Assembly: GCF_001578775.1 (NCBI RefSeq) | Contig: NZ_KQ969062.1 | Coordinates: 700,797-737,893, forward strand | Direction of reading: 5' to 3' | From: Streptococcus cristatus | GTDB taxonomy: Bacteria; Bacillota; Bacilli; Lactobacillales; Streptococcaceae | Length of the DNA: 37,097 nucleotides | In this document: positions 9,074-18,858 of the stretch, in pieces | Position numbering within the stretch: position 1 is the first letter of the stretch | Layout of the letters: each line of letters starts with the position of its first letter | Position numbers and translations under genes: made by a program | The notes under the pieces: generated by a model | What the model saw: the letters and a program-made list of their open reading frames with translations, nothing else | Databases searched by the model: none | Told to the model about the DNA's origin: nothing

Positions 9074-9109
9074 GGATTTCTGTGATGGATAAAACCATTG
9101 TAGAAATTC
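9074..9109 (+). terminator. Hairpin before lysA, possible terminator of the valS unit
   Basis: A 15-bp stem (GGATTTCTGTGATGG with CCATTGTAGAAATTC, loop ATAAAA) closes fully only in plus-strand RNA, because it uses several G-U pairs. A run of seven T follows about 10 nt later (9119-9125). It could end transcription from the valS unit before lysA. Confidence 0.45.
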
Positions 9110-9146
9110 TGGGGCCTATTTTTTTCCCCTCCCCAGCCTACACTTG

Positions 9147-9155
9147 TGGTATAAT
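9147..9155 (+). promoter_or_regulatory. Extended -10 promoter of lysA
   Basis: TGG directly followed by TATAAT (9150-9155), 31 nt before the lysA ATG. No good -35 is visible. Confidence 0.6.
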
Positions 9156-9186
9156 ATTGTCAGTAAAAGAGAAAGTAGGAGCGTGT

Positions 9187-10437
9187 ATGAAAACTCCATT
9201 TATCAGTCGTGAGCGCTTGGCGGAGCTGACCGCGCAATTCCCAACGCCTTTTCATCTGTATGATGAGAAGGGGATTCGAGCGAGAGCACGGGCTTTGCAT
9301 GAGGCTTTTGCTTGGAATTCTGGTTTTAAGGAATATTTTGCAGTCAAGGCGACACCGAATCCTGCTATTTTAAAAATCCTCAAGGAAGAGGGCTGCGGGG
9401 TGGACTGTGCCAGCTATGTAGAATTGCTCATGAGCCAAAAGTTGGGCTTTGCTGGGAATAAGATCATGTTTTCGTCCAATAATACGCCAGCCGAGGAGTT
9501 TCGTCTTGCGCGGGAGCTGGGAGCGACCATCAATCTTGATGCTTACGAAGACGTGGCTTTCTTGAAGGAAGTGGCTGGGATTCCCAAAGTGATCTCTTGC
9601 CGCTACAATCCCGGTGGTGTCTTTGAGCTGGGGACTAGTATCATGGATCATCCAGAGGAAGCCAAGTTTGGTATGACTAAGGCGCAGCTGATTCAGGCTT
9701 TCAAAGAGCTCAAGGAGCTGGGAGCAGAGACATTCGGTATTCATGCCCTCTTAGCCTCTAATACTGTCAGCAATGACTATTATCCAGCACTGGCTCGGCA
9801 GCTTTTTGAGCTAGCTGTTGAGGTTTTAGAATCGACGGGAATTAAGCTAGACTTTATCAATCTGTCTGGCGGTGTCGGAGTCAACTACCAGCCTGATGGC
9901 GAGGAAAATGACATTGCGGTCATCGGTCAAGGAGTTCGCCAGGCTTATGAGGACATCTTGACACCAGCTGGTCTGGGGCAGGTCAAGATTTTCACCGAGC
10001 TGGGGCGCTTTATGCTGGCGCCTTTCGGTCTCTTAGTGACCAAGGTGACTCACAAAAAGCACACCTATCGGACTTATCTGGGAGTGGATGCTTCTGCGGT
10101 CAATCTCCTGCGTCCTGCTATGTACGGAGCTTATCACCATATTACCAATATGGATCGGCCAGAGGGACCGACGGAGATTGTCGATGTGGTCGGCAGCCTC
10201 TGCGAAAACAACGACAAATTTGCCATCCAGCGGGAGCTACCTGTCAGTCAGATTGGCGATACGCTGGTCATTCACGATACCGGTGCCCACGGCTTCTCCA
10301 TGGGTTACCAATATAATGCCAAACTGCGTTCTAGCGAGATTCTCCTAGAGGAAAATGGTCAGGCTCGCATGATTCGCCGGGCAGAAAGGCCAGAAGATTA
10401 TTTCGCGACTCTCTATGGCTTTGATTTTGAAAAATAG
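9187..10437 (+). CDS. lysA: Diaminopimelate decarboxylase
   Basis: PLP enzyme of the alanine racemase/ornithine decarboxylase fold that makes L-lysine from meso-diaminopimelate. From ATG 9187 it is 416 residues. The PLP lysine is Lys54 in YFAVKATPNP. Also visible are GCGVDCASYVEL, the glycine-rich SGGVGVNY phosphate loop, ELGRF, and SLCENNDKFA, which supplies the active-site Cys from the partner subunit. The start is chosen for AGTAGGAG 8 nt upstream and because 9187 follows the -10 element. An upstream in-frame ATG at 9082 would add 35 residues read through the promoter and the hairpin. Surroundings give no lysine operon. It is probably monocistronic, and no lysine riboswitch is seen. Confidence 0.85.
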   Translation: MKTPFISRERLAELTAQFPTPFHLYDEKGIRARARALHEAFAWNSGFKEYFAVKATPNPAILKILKEEGCGVDCASYVELLMSQKLGFAGNKIMFSSNNTPAEEFRLARELGATINLDAYEDVAFLKEVAGIPKVISCRYNPGGVFELGTSIMDHPEEAKFGMTKAQLIQAFKELKELGAETFGIHALLASNTVSNDYYPALARQLFELAVEVLESTGIKLDFINLSGGVGVNYQPDGEENDIAVIGQGVRQAYEDILTPAGLGQVKIFTELGRFMLAPFGLLVTKVTHKKHTYRTYLGVDASAVNLLRPAMYGAYHHITNMDRPEGPTEIVDVVGSLCENNDKFAIQRELPVSQIGDTLVIHDTGAHGFSMGYQYNAKLRSSEILLEENGQARMIRRAERPEDYFATLYGFDFEK

Positions 10438-10445
10438 AGATAATT

Positions 10446-10454
10446 TGGTATAAT
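10446..10454 (+). promoter_or_regulatory. Extended -10 promoter of yneF
   Basis: TGG followed by TATAAT (10449-10454), 40 nt before the yneF start and 9 nt after the lysA stop. Confidence 0.5.
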
Positions 10455-10494
10455 TAAGAGTAATGTAAAAAATGAAACAGGAGTTCGGATTATT

Positions 10495-10743
10495 ATGAAT
10501 ACATTGTTAGCAATTTTATTGATTATGCTGGCTTTCTTTGGTGGGATTTTGCTTGGTATGTACTTGCTTCGCCGTCAGGTCGAAAAGGAATTTGCGGAAA
10601 ATCCACGTCTCAATGTAGAAGCGGTGCGGATGTTGCTCAGTGCCAATGGTCAAAAACCAAGTGAAGCACGCGTTCAACAAGTTTACCGTCAAATCATCAA
10701 CCAACAAAAAGCAGCAGTTGCTAAAAATAAAAACAAAAAATAA
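10495..10743 (+). CDS. yneF: YneF family (UPF0154) membrane protein
   Basis: An 82-residue protein with one N-terminal membrane helix (about 3-25, with a [12 protein letters not shown] end). It is followed by a cytoplasmic segment with the family pattern [13 protein letters not shown] and a Lys-rich tail. YneF/UPF0154 is conserved in Firmicutes and its function is unknown. AGGAG (10479-10483) precedes the start. It stands between lysA and murI with its own -10 element. Confidence 0.88.
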   Translation: MNTLLAILLIMLAFFGGILLGMYLLRRQVEKEFAENPRLNVEAVRMLLSANGQKPSEARVQQVYRQIINQQKAAVAKNKNKK

Positions 10744-10761
10744 GCTTCTCTCAGCCGCTCT

Positions 10762-10790
10762 TTGGTGGCAGACGGAGATTTCTATATAAA
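10762..10790 (+). promoter_or_regulatory. Candidate promoter of the murI operon
   Basis: TTGGTG (10762-10767), 17-nt spacer, TATAAA (10785-10790), about 50 nt before the murI ATG. A bulged hairpin (GGGATTTGG 10796-10804 with CCAATCCC 10814-10821, then CTTGTTTT) lies in the resulting leader and could attenuate transcription. Confidence 0.5.
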
Positions 10791-10842
10791 AAATGGGGAT
10801 TTGGGCTAGGCTTCCAATCCCTTGTTTTAGAAAGAAGACTGT

Positions 10843-11637
10843 ATGGATAACCGACCGATTGGATTTTTAGACTCTGGGGTGGGCGGTCTGACTGTTGTCC
10901 GTGAATTGATTCGGCAACTCCCCCATGAGGAAGTGGTTTATATAGGTGATTCGGCTCGGGCTCCATATGGTCCTAGGCCGGCGGAGCAGATTCGAGACTA
11001 TACTTGGCAGTTGGTCAATTTTCTCTTGACCAAGGATGTTAAGATGATTGTCATTGCTTGCAATACTGCCACAGCTGTTGTCTGGGAGGAGGTCAAGGCT
11101 AAGTTGGACATTCCTGTCCTCGGTGTGATTTTGCCCGGAGCCAGCGCTGCTATCAAGTCTACGACTGGTGGCAAGATTGGGGTCATCGGGACTCCTATGA
11201 CGGTTCAGTCCGACATTTACCGAAAAAAGATTGAGGTTCTATCTCCCGAGATGGAGGTGCAGAGTCTGGCTTGTCCTAAGTTTGTCCCGCTGGTGGAGTC
11301 AAATGAGCTCCAGTCCAGCCTGACCAAAAAGGTGGTCTATGAGACTCTCCATCCTCTGGCGGGCAAGGTGGACACCCTTGTCTTGGGCTGTACTCATTAT
11401 CCTTTGTTGCGGCCGATTATTCAAAATATGATGGGGCCGAGCGTCAAGCTGATTGACAGCGGGGCTGAGTGTGTACGGGATATTTCTGTCCTGCTCAATT
11501 ATTTTGAAATCAATCGTAGCCGCGACAAGCACGAACTGAATCATCGTTTTTATACTACAGCCAATGCTAAGAGATTTGCGGAAATCGCAGAAAACTGGCT
11601 GAATCTGAAAGTCAATGTGGAGCATGTGACCTTATGA
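10843..11637 (+). CDS. murI: Glutamate racemase
   Basis: Cofactor-independent racemase that supplies D-glutamate for peptidoglycan. Key residues are visible: Asp10-Ser11 in [11 protein letters not shown], Cys73 in ACNTAT, and Cys183/His185 in GCTHYP. The 264-residue length is normal. It is the first gene of a tightly packed operon; its stop overlaps the start of the rdgB fusion by 4 nt. This links cell-wall precursor supply with nucleotide-pool cleaning and the chromosome-segregation genes downstream. Confidence 0.96.
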   Translation: MDNRPIGFLDSGVGGLTVVRELIRQLPHEEVVYIGDSARAPYGPRPAEQIRDYTWQLVNFLLTKDVKMIVIACNTATAVVWEEVKAKLDIPVLGVILPGASAAIKSTTGGKIGVIGTPMTVQSDIYRKKIEVLSPEMEVQSLACPKFVPLVESNELQSSLTKKVVYETLHPLAGKVDTLVLGCTHYPLLRPIIQNMMGPSVKLIDSGAECVRDISVLLNYFEINRSRDKHELNHRFYTTANAKRFAEIAENWLNLKVNVEHVTL

Positions 11638-12611
11638 CAAAAAACATTTATGAATACAAAGATGCCTCTGACTGGTATGTAGCTGAATGGGGGCAAAGTG
11701 CCTCTTACAGTGAATTTGAGCAGGTGCCAGCAGAAGCTTCTGATATTTTAGACCGCTTAGAGAGTATTTTGGCGGAAGAAGAGCTAGGCCTGCCCTTAAA
11801 TATCACGGTCATTCGCTATGGCTCAGCCTTTCGTTTTTTGACCTTCTTGCTGGATATTTTAAATCAGGAAACGGGTCGAAGCTTGGAATTGTTGCAGCGA
11901 CAGGGAGCCCTTCTCTTGGTTGAAGGGGGCAAATTGCTCTATGTCCATCTGCCGCAAACTGGTGTGGATTTACAAGCCTTTCTAGGAGCAAAAGATGTCA
12001 AGGATACTCTCTTGATTGCGACGCGCAATGAGGGCAAGACAGCAGAGTTTCGTAAGCTTTTCGGGAAGTTGGGTTACGAGGTAGAAAATCTGAATGACTA
12101 TCCTGATTTGCCAGAAGTGGCTGAAACAGGCATGACCTTCGAAGAAAATGCCCGCCTCAAGGCTGAAACGATCAGCCAGTTGACTGGCAAAATGGTTTTG
12201 GCAGATGATTCAGGCCTGCAAGTGGATGTCTTGGGTGGCCTACCAGGCGTCTGGTCGGCTCGCTTTGCTGGCGTTGGTGCGACAGATGATGAAAATAACA
12301 TCAAGCTCCTGCATGAGCTGGCCATGGTCTTTGATATTAAAGACCGCTCTGCTCATTTCCACACGACTCTGGTGGTCGCAAGTCCAGATAAGGAATCCTT
12401 GGTGGTCGAAGCGGATTGGCCAGGCTACATTGCCCATGAACCCAAAGGCGAAAATGGCTTTGGCTACGATCCTTTGTTCTTGGTCGGAGAGACAGGAAAA
12501 ACGTCAGCTGAGCTGACAATTGAAGAGAAAAATGCCCAGTCCCATCGTGCGCAAGCAGTGCAAAAATTAATGGAGGTATTTCCAGCATGGCAAAGCAAAC
12601 AATCATCGTAA
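11634..12611 (+). CDS. rdgB: Non-canonical purine NTP pyrophosphatase (RdgB/HAM1) with extra N-terminal domain
   Basis: Residues from about 125 form a HAM1/RdgB NTPase that hydrolyses ITP, XTP and dITP. They include [14 protein letters not shown], the metal-binding ADDSG (about 187-191), [22 protein letters not shown] and SHRAQA. Residues 1-124 form a separate domain of unknown function, with a hydrophobic centre ([13 protein letters not shown]) and the segment [15 protein letters not shown]. RdgB elsewhere is about 200 residues, while streptococcal versions of about 325 residues carry this extension. The gene overlaps murI by 4 nt and the next gene by 25 nt. Confidence 0.92.
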   Translation: MTKNIYEYKDASDWYVAEWGQSASYSEFEQVPAEASDILDRLESILAEEELGLPLNITVIRYGSAFRFLTFLLDILNQETGRSLELLQRQGALLLVEGGKLLYVHLPQTGVDLQAFLGAKDVKDTLLIATRNEGKTAEFRKLFGKLGYEVENLNDYPDLPEVAETGMTFEENARLKAETISQLTGKMVLADDSGLQVDVLGGLPGVWSARFAGVGATDDENNIKLLHELAMVFDIKDRSAHFHTTLVVASPDKESLVVEADWPGYIAHEPKGENGFGYDPLFLVGETGKTSAELTIEEKNAQSHRAQAVQKLMEVFPAWQSKQSS

Positions 12612-13108
12612 TGAGCGATTCCCATGGGGACCGTGCCATTGTCGAAGAAATGAAACATCATTATCTAGGGAAAGTCGATGCTGTTTTCCATGATGGAGAC
12701 TCAGAATTGCCTTTTGAGGATGAAGTCTGGGAAGGAATCCATGTCGTGGCGGGCAATATGGACTTTTATCCTGGTTATCCAGAGCGGCTGGTGACAGATT
12801 TGGATGGGACCATTATTGCCCAGACCCACGGGCACCTTTTCAATATCAACTTTAGCTTCCAAAAGCTGGATCTGTGGGCTCAGGAAGTGGGGGCAGATAT
12901 TTGTCTCTATGGCCATTTGCATGTTCCAGATGCTTGGATGCAAGGCAAGACTCTCTTTCTCAATCCGGGCTCCATTAGCCAGCCTCGTGGTTCGATCAAC
13001 GAACGCCTCTACGCTAAGGTAGAGATTGACGATGACCGCTTTAAAATTGATTTCTATACGCGAAATCATGAGCTCTATCCAAGCTTGTCCAAGGAGTTTG
13101 CCCGATGA
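12587..13108 (+). CDS. YfcE/MJ0936-type metallophosphoesterase
   Basis: The 173-residue calcineurin-like phosphoesterase has all metal-binding motifs: D11-x-H13 (SDSHGD), GD at 37-38, the GN motif GNMD (56-59), H81-G-H83, and YGHLH near 108-112 with NPGS after it. Members hydrolyse phosphodiesters in vitro; the physiological substrate is not known. Its start lies 25 nt inside rdgB in another frame, and its end overlaps the CBS protein start as ATGA, so it is translationally coupled on both sides. Confidence 0.88.
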   Translation: MAKQTIIVMSDSHGDRAIVEEMKHHYLGKVDAVFHDGDSELPFEDEVWEGIHVVAGNMDFYPGYPERLVTDLDGTIIAQTHGHLFNINFSFQKLDLWAQEVGADICLYGHLHVPDAWMQGKTLFLNPGSISQPRGSINERLYAKVEIDDDRFKIDFYTRNHELYPSLSKEFAR

Positions 13109-13566
13109 TTGCTAAGGAATTTGAAGATTATCTGCTGCAACATGAAGACACTTTTTTGACACCTGGGGAGAATCTAGCGGTCATGATTGACACGCACAAT
13201 GTGGATCATGCTATTCTCTTGCTTAGCCAGATGACCTATTCGCGCATTCCAGTGGTGACTGCGGAGAAAAAGTTCGTTGGCACCATTTCTCTGACGGATA
13301 TCATGGCCTATCGGATGCAGCATGAGCTGGCAGAGGAAGAGTTTATGTCTATGGATATTGTCCACATGACACGAATGGATGGTCTGACTGTCGAGCCAGA
13401 TTACAAGATTGAGGACGTTTTACACAAGTTGGTGGATGAGTCGTTCCTGCCTGTTGTGGATAAAGAACAACATTTTTATGGCATCATTACTAGAAAGTCG
13501 ATTTTAAAAGCTGTTAACTCGTTGATGCATACCTTCACGAGTCAGTATGAGATTTCCAAAAAATGA
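13105..13566 (+). CDS. cbpB: CBS-domain protein, CbpB/DarB-like (putative c-di-AMP binding)
   Basis: A 153-residue protein made of two CBS domains (about 12-70 and 78-140) with no attached catalytic domain. It has the layout and operon position of streptococcal YkuL/CbpB proteins. Relatives in Bacillus (DarB) and Listeria (CbpB) bind cyclic di-AMP and control the (p)ppGpp synthetase Rel; the same role here is inference. Start and stop overlap the neighbouring genes by ATGA in both cases. Confidence 0.8.
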   Translation: MIAKEFEDYLLQHEDTFLTPGENLAVMIDTHNVDHAILLLSQMTYSRIPVVTAEKKFVGTISLTDIMAYRMQHELAEEEFMSMDIVHMTRMDGLTVEPDYKIEDVLHKLVDESFLPVVDKEQHFYGIITRKSILKAVNSLMHTFTSQYEISKK

Positions 13567-14294
13567 AAGAACATATCACTCCTTTTTTAGAACAAAAAAA
13601 TATCTCAGAAAATTCAAAATTAGCCTATTCCTACGATTTGGAGCAATTTGTCAATGAAATCCATAGCAAGGTGACGGAAACCAATTTGCGGATTTATCAA
13701 GCCTCTATCAAGGATTTCAAGGCAGCTGTCCAGAAGCGGAAGCTCTCAGCGGTCAATCAATTTCTCTATTATCTTTATGAGAACAAGATGATTGGGGAAT
13801 TTCACCGCTTAACCCTGCCAAAAGTCGCTATTTCCAAGGAACTGGGAAACGAGCTGATGGACTTGTCAGCCTTTTGGGAAGCTTCTGCAGTACCACAAGG
13901 CCGGTTGATAGCGCTCTTGATTTTGGAAATGGGTCTCTTGCCAAGTGAAATCCTGCAGGTCAAGGTTGAAGATGTCAATCTTGATTTTCAGGTTTTACGG
14001 ATTGAGAAGGCTGGGCAGAAGCGGATTATTAAAATCCCTGAAAGTCTGACGAGCGAGTTGGGCGATTATTTGACAGGGACTTATTTATTTGAAAAGAATG
14101 GCAAGTCCTATTCACGCCAGTGGGGCTTTCGCCAGCTGGAGGCTTTCTTGATCGAGCAGGGGCAGGCCAGCTTGTCGGCTAAAAGCCTGCGGGAGCAATT
14201 TATCCTGCGTCAGCGGGAAAAGGGTGTCGGCATCTATGATATTGCTCGTGATCTGGGCTTGAAGACAGTTATTACATTAGAAAAATACAGATAA
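13563..14294 (+). CDS. XerD-like tyrosine recombinase homologue lacking key catalytic residues
   Basis: A 243-residue protein with a SAM-like N-terminal domain (1-about 95) and a tyrosine-recombinase fold. The catalytic set is degenerate. The first Arg is replaced in GLLPSEIL (normally GLRxSEL). The HxLRH box reads KSLREQ. The His before the nucleophile region is Leu (DLGLKTV). Only a terminal Tyr (LEKYR) remains. The streptococcal XerD-like family is described as not taking part in dif recombination, which is done by XerS. Its fixed place before scpA/scpB suggests a structural or regulatory chromosome role (inference). Confidence 0.88.
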   Translation: MKEHITPFLEQKNISENSKLAYSYDLEQFVNEIHSKVTETNLRIYQASIKDFKAAVQKRKLSAVNQFLYYLYENKMIGEFHRLTLPKVAISKELGNELMDLSAFWEASAVPQGRLIALLILEMGLLPSEILQVKVEDVNLDFQVLRIEKAGQKRIIKIPESLTSELGDYLTGTYLFEKNGKSYSRQWGFRQLEAFLIEQGQASLSAKSLREQFILRQREKGVGIYDIARDLGLKTVITLEKYR

Positions 14295-14296
14295 GA

Positions 14297-15007
14297 ATGG
14301 ATATCAAGTTAAAAGATTTTGAGGGGCCGCTGGACTTGTTGCTCCACCTCGTATCCAAGTATCAGGTGGATATTTACGATGTGCCCATTACCGATGTCAT
14401 CGAGCAATATCTGGCTTATGTGGCCACCTTGCAGGCCATGCGGCTAGAAGTAACGGGGGAATACATGGTCATGGCCAGCCAGCTCATGCTGATCAAGAGT
14501 CGCAAGCTCTTGCCCAAGGTGGTGGATCAGGTGGATTTGGAGGACGATCTGGAGCAGGATTTGCTGAGTCAGATTGAGGAATATCGGAAGTTTAAGTTGC
14601 TGGGGCAGAAAATGTCCCTCCAGCATGAGGACCGGGCTCTTTACTACTCCAAGCCCAAGCTGGAACTGGTCTATGAAGATGCTGAACTCTTGCATGATAA
14701 GACAGCCGTTGATCTCTTTTTAGCTTTTTCCAAGGTGATGACCAAGAAGCAGGAGGAGTTTTCTAAGAGTCACACAACCATTGTGCGAGATGAGTATAAG
14801 ATCGAGGACATGATGGAAGTGGTGCGCCAGCGCTGTCGGGCTCACAAACGACTTGCCCTGCAGGATATTTTCGCAGAAACCAAAGACATGAATGAAGTGA
14901 TTACGCTCTTTTTAGCAACCTTGGAGTTAGTCAAGGTGCAGGAGGTGCAGGTCATTCAGGAAGAAAATTTTGGAAATATTTATTTAGTAGGAAGAAAGAA
15001 TGAGTAA
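14297..15007 (+). CDS. scpA: Segregation and condensation protein A
   Basis: Kleisin subunit of the SMC-ScpAB complex, which compacts and segregates the chromosome. The 236 residues show the family start [19 protein letters not shown], the N-terminal SMC-neck-binding helices and a C-terminal winged-helix region ([18 protein letters not shown]). It starts 2 nt after the XerD-like gene and overlaps scpB by 8 nt. Confidence 0.95.
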   Translation: MDIKLKDFEGPLDLLLHLVSKYQVDIYDVPITDVIEQYLAYVATLQAMRLEVTGEYMVMASQLMLIKSRKLLPKVVDQVDLEDDLEQDLLSQIEEYRKFKLLGQKMSLQHEDRALYYSKPKLELVYEDAELLHDKTAVDLFLAFSKVMTKKQEEFSKSHTTIVRDEYKIEDMMEVVRQRCRAHKRLALQDIFAETKDMNEVITLFLATLELVKVQEVQVIQEENFGNIYLVGRKNE

Positions 15008-15545
15008 ATTAGCAGAGATTGAAGCCCTGCTTTTTGTGGCGGGGGAAGACGGTCTGAAGGTTCATCAGCTATCAGAAATTCTCTCCTTGCCGCCGACTGG
15101 TGTCATCCAGAGTTTGGAAAAATTGGCGGAGAACTATCAAGCAAATCCTGACTCCAGCTTGACCTTGCTGGAAACGTCAAAGACTTATAAGTTGGTCACC
15201 AAATCTGAATTTGCTGAGATTTTACGAGAGTATTCGCGGGCACCGATTAACCAGAGCTTATCCCGAGCGGCACTGGAAACCTTGTCAATCATTGCTTACA
15301 AGCAACCCATAACAAGGGTGGAGATTGATGATATTCGTGGGGTCAATTCCAGCGGAGCGATTTCGAAGTTATTAGCCTTTGAGCTGATTCGGGAAGATGG
15401 CAAGAAGGAAGTCATTGGCCGTCCCAATCTCTATGTGACGACGGATTATTTTTTGGACTATATGGGCATCAATCATTTGGACGAGCTGCCAGTTGTGGAC
15501 GAATCGGAGCTCATTGCTGAGGAAAGTCAGCTTTTCGGAGAGTGA
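15000..15545 (+). CDS. scpB: Segregation and condensation protein B
   Basis: Dimeric winged-helix partner of ScpA in the SMC condensin. The 181 residues include [29 protein letters not shown] and the [18 protein letters not shown] region typical of the second winged helix. The start overlaps the end of scpA, so the two are coupled. A 134-nt gap without a clear promoter separates it from rluB. Confidence 0.95.
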   Translation: MSKLAEIEALLFVAGEDGLKVHQLSEILSLPPTGVIQSLEKLAENYQANPDSSLTLLETSKTYKLVTKSEFAEILREYSRAPINQSLSRAALETLSIIAYKQPITRVEIDDIRGVNSSGAISKLLAFELIREDGKKEVIGRPNLYVTTDYFLDYMGINHLDELPVVDESELIAEESQLFGE

Positions 15546-15679
15546 CAAGTTCATCCTATAAGGGACCGTTTTTTGAACGATTCCAAGCTTTGAGGGAGGC
15601 ACTATTTTCCCTATTTGCCATTTTTCCAGCTATTAAAGTTGTGAAAATGGTCTTTGTATCTTGTGAAAGGACAATATCG

Positions 15680-16411
15680 ATGAGAATCAATAAATACATT
15701 GCCCATGCGGGAATTGCCAGCCGGAGAAAGGCTGAGGAGTTGATCAAGCAGGGGCTAGTGACCGTGAATGGTCAGGTGGTGCGTGAGCTAGCAACTACCA
15801 TCAAGTCGGGTGACCGAGTGGAAGTAGAAGGTCAGCCTATCTACAATGAAGAAAAGGTCTACTACCTGCTTAATAAACCGCGCGGGGTGATTTCCAGTGT
15901 GACCGATGACAAGGGGCGTAAGACAGTCGTTGATTTGCTGCCGCAGGTCAAGGAGCGGATTTATCCCGTTGGCCGACTAGACTGGGACACTTCCGGTGCC
16001 TTGATTTTGACCAATGATGGTGATTTCACGGATGAAATGATTCACCCGCGAAATGAAATTGACAAGGTCTATGTGGCGCGTGTCAAGGGGGTGGCCAATA
16101 AGGAAGTTCTGCGTCCGCTGACTCGCGGTCTGGTCATTGAGGGCAAGAAAACCAAGCCAGCGGTTTATGAGATTCTTAAGGTCGATCCCGTGAAGAATCG
16201 CTCAGTGGTTCAGCTGACCATCCACGAAGGGCGCAATCATCAGGTCAAGAAGATGTTTGAAGCGGTGGGGTTGCCAGTGGACAAGCTTTCACGGACTCAG
16301 TTTGGACATCTGGATTTAACTGGTCTCAAGCCAGGTGAAGCACGGCGATTGAGTAAAAAGGAAGTTAGCCAGTTGCATAACTTAGCTGTGACCAAGACTA
16401 AGAAAAAATGA
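15680..16411 (+). CDS. rluB: 23S rRNA pseudouridine synthase, RluB type
   Basis: S4 domain (1-about 60) followed by the RsuA/RluB pseudouridine synthase domain. The catalytic Asp is Asp101 in GRLDWDTSG, and KPRGVISS and [16 protein letters not shown] are also visible. From ATG 15680 it has 243 residues, preceded by GAAAGG (15665-15670). An in-frame reading from 15542 would add 46 residues unlike any S4 start and is not used. It probably modifies a uridine near 2605 of 23S rRNA (family knowledge). It overlaps yidD by 4 nt. Confidence 0.92.
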   Translation: MRINKYIAHAGIASRRKAEELIKQGLVTVNGQVVRELATTIKSGDRVEVEGQPIYNEEKVYYLLNKPRGVISSVTDDKGRKTVVDLLPQVKERIYPVGRLDWDTSGALILTNDGDFTDEMIHPRNEIDKVYVARVKGVANKEVLRPLTRGLVIEGKKTKPAVYEILKVDPVKNRSVVQLTIHEGRNHQVKKMFEAVGLPVDKLSRTQFGHLDLTGLKPGEARRLSKKEVSQLHNLAVTKTKKK

Positions 16412-16668
16412 TTAAGAAAATATTGATAGCGCCGGTTCGTTTTTACCAGCGCTTTATTTCCCCTGCCTTTCCGCCTTCCTGTCGTTTTCGGCCGACCTGT
16501 TCCAATTACATGATTGAAGCCATTGAAAAACACGGAGCCAAGGGGCTGTTGATGGGCTTGGCCAGAATTGGTCGCTGCCATCCTTGGTCCGAGGAAGGGG
16601 ATGATCCAGTCCCAGATCATTTTAGTCTTCGGCGAAATGACTCTAAAATAGACATTGAACGGAAATAG
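16408..16668 (+). CDS. yidD: Membrane protein insertion efficiency factor YidD
   Basis: A small 86-residue YidD/UPF0161 protein with [32 protein letters not shown] and RIGRCHPW. These include the three conserved Cys and an amphipathic N-terminal helix. It assists YidC-dependent membrane insertion. It is the last gene of the murI-to-yidD row: the stop codon lies within the stem of an intrinsic terminator. Confidence 0.93.
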   Translation: MIKKILIAPVRFYQRFISPAFPPSCRFRPTCSNYMIEAIEKHGAKGLLMGLARIGRCHPWSEEGDDPVPDHFSLRRNDSKIDIERK

Positions 16669-16685
16669 CCTTATTTCCGTTTTTT
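16659..16685 (+). terminator. Intrinsic terminator after yidD
   Basis: ACGGAAATA pairs with TATTTCCGT around a 4-nt loop, followed by six T. The yidD stop codon is inside the left arm. Confidence 0.9.
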
Positions 16686-16737
16686 GCTAGAGAATAAAGT
16701 CCAGCCTTAGCAATTACTATCAGCTTTTTAATATTTT

Positions 16738-16746
16738 TGTTATAAT
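16738..16746 (+). promoter_or_regulatory. Extended -10 promoter abutting rsmD
   Basis: TGT then TATAAT (16741-16746). Only 7 nt separate the hexamer from the rsmD ATG, so transcription should begin at or next to the start codon. No Shine-Dalgarno sequence fits in between. Confidence 0.65.
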
Positions 16747-16753
16747 ATTTTTT

Positions 16754-17293
16754 ATGAGAGTTGTTTCAGGAAAGTACAGGGGCAGGCCCCTCAAGACATT
16801 AGATGGCAAGACAACGCGACCTACGACAGATAAGGTCAAGGGCGCAATTTTTAATATGATTGGGCCTTATTTTGATGGCGGTCGGGTGCTGGATCTGTAT
16901 GCAGGTAGCGGTAGTCTGGGGATTGAGGCGGTGTCTCGCGGCAAGGAGTCGGCTGTTTTAGTTGAAAAAGATCGGCGGGCACAAGCCGTTGTGGCAGAAA
17001 ATATTGTCATGACCAAGGAAACAACGCGCTTTGAGCTGCTCAAGATGGAGTCAAGTCGGGCGCTGGAGAATTTGACTGGCCAGTTTGATCTGGTTCTGCT
17101 GGATCCGCCCTATGCTAAGGAGCAGATTATCTCAGATATTGAGAAAATGGCGGAGCGCAAGCTCTTGAGCGAGGATATTATGGTTGTTTGCGAGACGGAC
17201 AAGTCGGTTGATTTGCCAGAGGAAATCGCAGACTTGGGTATCTGGAAGCAAAAAATATATGGAATTTCAAAGGTGACGGTCTATGTCAGATAA
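16754..17293 (+). CDS. rsmD: 16S rRNA (guanine-966-N2)-methyltransferase
   Basis: A SAM-dependent methyltransferase of 179 residues. The N-terminal [14 protein letters not shown] and [14 protein letters not shown] are typical. The SAM motif is [10 protein letters not shown] (47-56) and the catalytic motif DPPY (117-120). It methylates G966 (E. coli numbering) of 16S rRNA. The -10 box is 7 nt from ATG and there is no ribosome-binding site, so the message looks leaderless. The start matches the family N-terminus, so a later start is unlikely. It overlaps coaD by 11 nt. Confidence 0.95.
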   Translation: MRVVSGKYRGRPLKTLDGKTTRPTTDKVKGAIFNMIGPYFDGGRVLDLYAGSGSLGIEAVSRGKESAVLVEKDRRAQAVVAENIVMTKETTRFELLKMESSRALENLTGQFDLVLLDPPYAKEQIISDIEKMAERKLLSEDIMVVCETDKSVDLPEEIADLGIWKQKIYGISKVTVYVR

Positions 17294-17768
17294 AATTGGG
17301 CTCTTTACAGGGTCATTTGATCCCATTACCAACGGACATGTGGACTTGATTGAGCGTGCCAGTCGGTTGTTTGATCGCTTGTATGTGGGCATCTTCTACA
17401 ATCCTCACAAAGAAGGATTTTTTAGCATCCATGCGAAAAAAAGGATGGTTCTAGCGGCTTTGGCGCATTTAGAAAACGTGGAAGTCGTCACTTCGCATGA
17501 TGAATTGGCAGTTGATGTGGCAAAAAGGCTGGGTGTGACTGCTCTTGTCCGAGGTCTACGAAACGGTCAGGACTTAGACTATGAAGCTGGCCTGCATTTT
17601 TTTAATAAGGACTTGGCACCTGATTTGGAGATCATATTTCTGCTGAGTCAGCCGACCTACCGATACATCAGTTCTTCAGCGATACGGGAATTGATTACTT
17701 TTCAGCAGGATCTTTCTGCCTATGTACCAGCGAGTGTGATTGTGGAGTTAGAGAAAAAAGATGAATAA
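17283..17768 (+). CDS. coaD: Phosphopantetheine adenylyltransferase
   Basis: Fourth step of CoA synthesis, making dephospho-CoA from 4'-phosphopantetheine and ATP. The nucleotidyl-transferase motif TNGH is at 16-19 in [11 protein letters not shown], and the second motif ISSSAIREL lies near 132-140. The 161-residue length is normal. The start lies inside rsmD, and the end overlaps the following protease gene by 8 nt. Confidence 0.96.
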   Translation: MSDKIGLFTGSFDPITNGHVDLIERASRLFDRLYVGIFYNPHKEGFFSIHAKKRMVLAALAHLENVEVVTSHDELAVDVAKRLGVTALVRGLRNGQDLDYEAGLHFFNKDLAPDLEIIFLLSQPTYRYISSSAIRELITFQQDLSAYVPASVIVELEKKDE

Positions 17769-18858
17769 TGACATGACAAATCCGAAAACGATGACAAAGG
17801 AAAATAAACATGGTTTAAAAGTAGTTGGTTGTGCTGGAGTAGCCTCAATTATCGTGCTTGTGCTTTTCCTATTCTCTTTCATTGTTCCATTGCCTTACTA
17901 TATTGAGGTGCCTGGAGGTGCAGAAGATATACGGAAGGTTCTGACTGTGGACGGAAAAGAGGACCAGGCAGCAGGTTCCTATAACTTTGTAACTGTTGGG
18001 ATCCAGCATGCAACCTTTGCGCATCTGGTCTACGCTTGGTTGACCCCTTTTACGGATATTTATTCAGCTCAGGATATGACGGGCGGCTCAAGTGATGCTG
18101 AGTATATGCGCATTAACCAATTTTATATGGAAACGTCGCAGAATATGGCAAAATACCAAGGTCTCAAAGCCGCAGGAAAAGACATTAAGATGAACTATCT
18201 GGGTGTGTATGTGCTAAAAGTAGCTCCGAATTCGACCTTTAAAGGAATTTTGAATATTGCGGATACAGTGACGGGAGTCAATGATAAGACCTTTGAAAGC
18301 TCGGAAGACTTGGTCAAATATGTCAATTCTCAGGCTCTGGGCGATAGTGTCAAGGTGACCTATGATGAAGATGGAAAAACCAAGACAGCGACGGGTAAAA
18401 TCATCAAGCTGGAAAATGGCAAAAATGGAATTGGCATTAGTTTGATTGACCGTACGGAAGTCAACAGCAGTGTTCCGATTGAATTTTCGACCGAAGGCAT
18501 CGGTGGTCCCAGTGCTGGCCTCATGTTTAGCCTAGCCATTTACACTCAGCTGGCCAATCCAGACCTGCGAGACGGCCGCGTGATTGCGGGGACGGGCAGC
18601 ATTGACAGAGAGGGCAAGGTCGGTGATATTGGTGGGATTGACAAAAAAGTCGTCTCTGCTGCCAAGATTGGAGCGACAATCTTCTTTGCTCCGGATAACC
18701 CTGTCAGTGAGGAAGAAAAAAAGGCTAATCCCAAAGCCAAGACTAACTATGAAACGGCGCTTGAAGCAGCCAAGGAAATCAAAACGGATATGAAAATCGT
18801 ACCGGTTAAAACTCTTCAGGACGCCATTAATTATTTAGAAAAAACCAAAAAATCTTAG
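17761..18858 (+). CDS. sepM: PDZ / Lon-type (S16) membrane protease, SepM-like
   Basis: One N-terminal membrane anchor (about 22-44) precedes an extracytoplasmic part with a PDZ domain (about 125-215) and a C-terminal S16 serine-lysine protease domain. The catalytic Ser is about 251 in GGPSAG and the Lys about 296 in GGIDKKV. The relative SepM of S. mutans trims the competence-stimulating peptide; that role here is inferred and other substrates are possible. The start is uncertain: 17761 and in-frame ATGs at 17773 and 17791 are all weakly supported. SepM is slightly shorter than the 365 residues given. Confidence 0.85.
   Translation: MNNDMTNPKTMTKENKHGLKVVGCAGVASIIVLVLFLFSFIVPLPYYIEVPGGAEDIRKVLTVDGKEDQAAGSYNFVTVGIQHATFAHLVYAWLTPFTDIYSAQDMTGGSSDAEYMRINQFYMETSQNMAKYQGLKAAGKDIKMNYLGVYVLKVAPNSTFKGILNIADTVTGVNDKTFESSEDLVKYVNSQALGDSVKVTYDEDGKTKTATGKIIKLENGKNGIGISLIDRTEVNSSVPIEFSTEGIGGPSAGLMFSLAIYTQLANPDLRDGRVIAGTGSIDREGKVGDIGGIDKKVVSAAKIGATIFFAPDNPVSEEEKKANPKAKTNYETALEAAKEIKTDMKIVPVKTLQDAINYLEKTKKS

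Noticed and set aside
9074..9186. Lysine riboswitch before lysA
   Set aside because: The leader is too short and lacks lysine-riboswitch conserved elements; only a hairpin and an extended -10 promoter are visible.
13563..14294. Tyrosine recombinase as a sign of a mobile element
   Set aside because: Missing catalytic residues and a fixed housekeeping operon position identify the chromosomal XerD-like family; no attachment sites are seen.
15542..15679. Upstream start adding 46 residues to RluB
   Set aside because: The extension does not resemble an S4 domain start; ATG 15680 has GAAAGG upstream and the family N-terminus.
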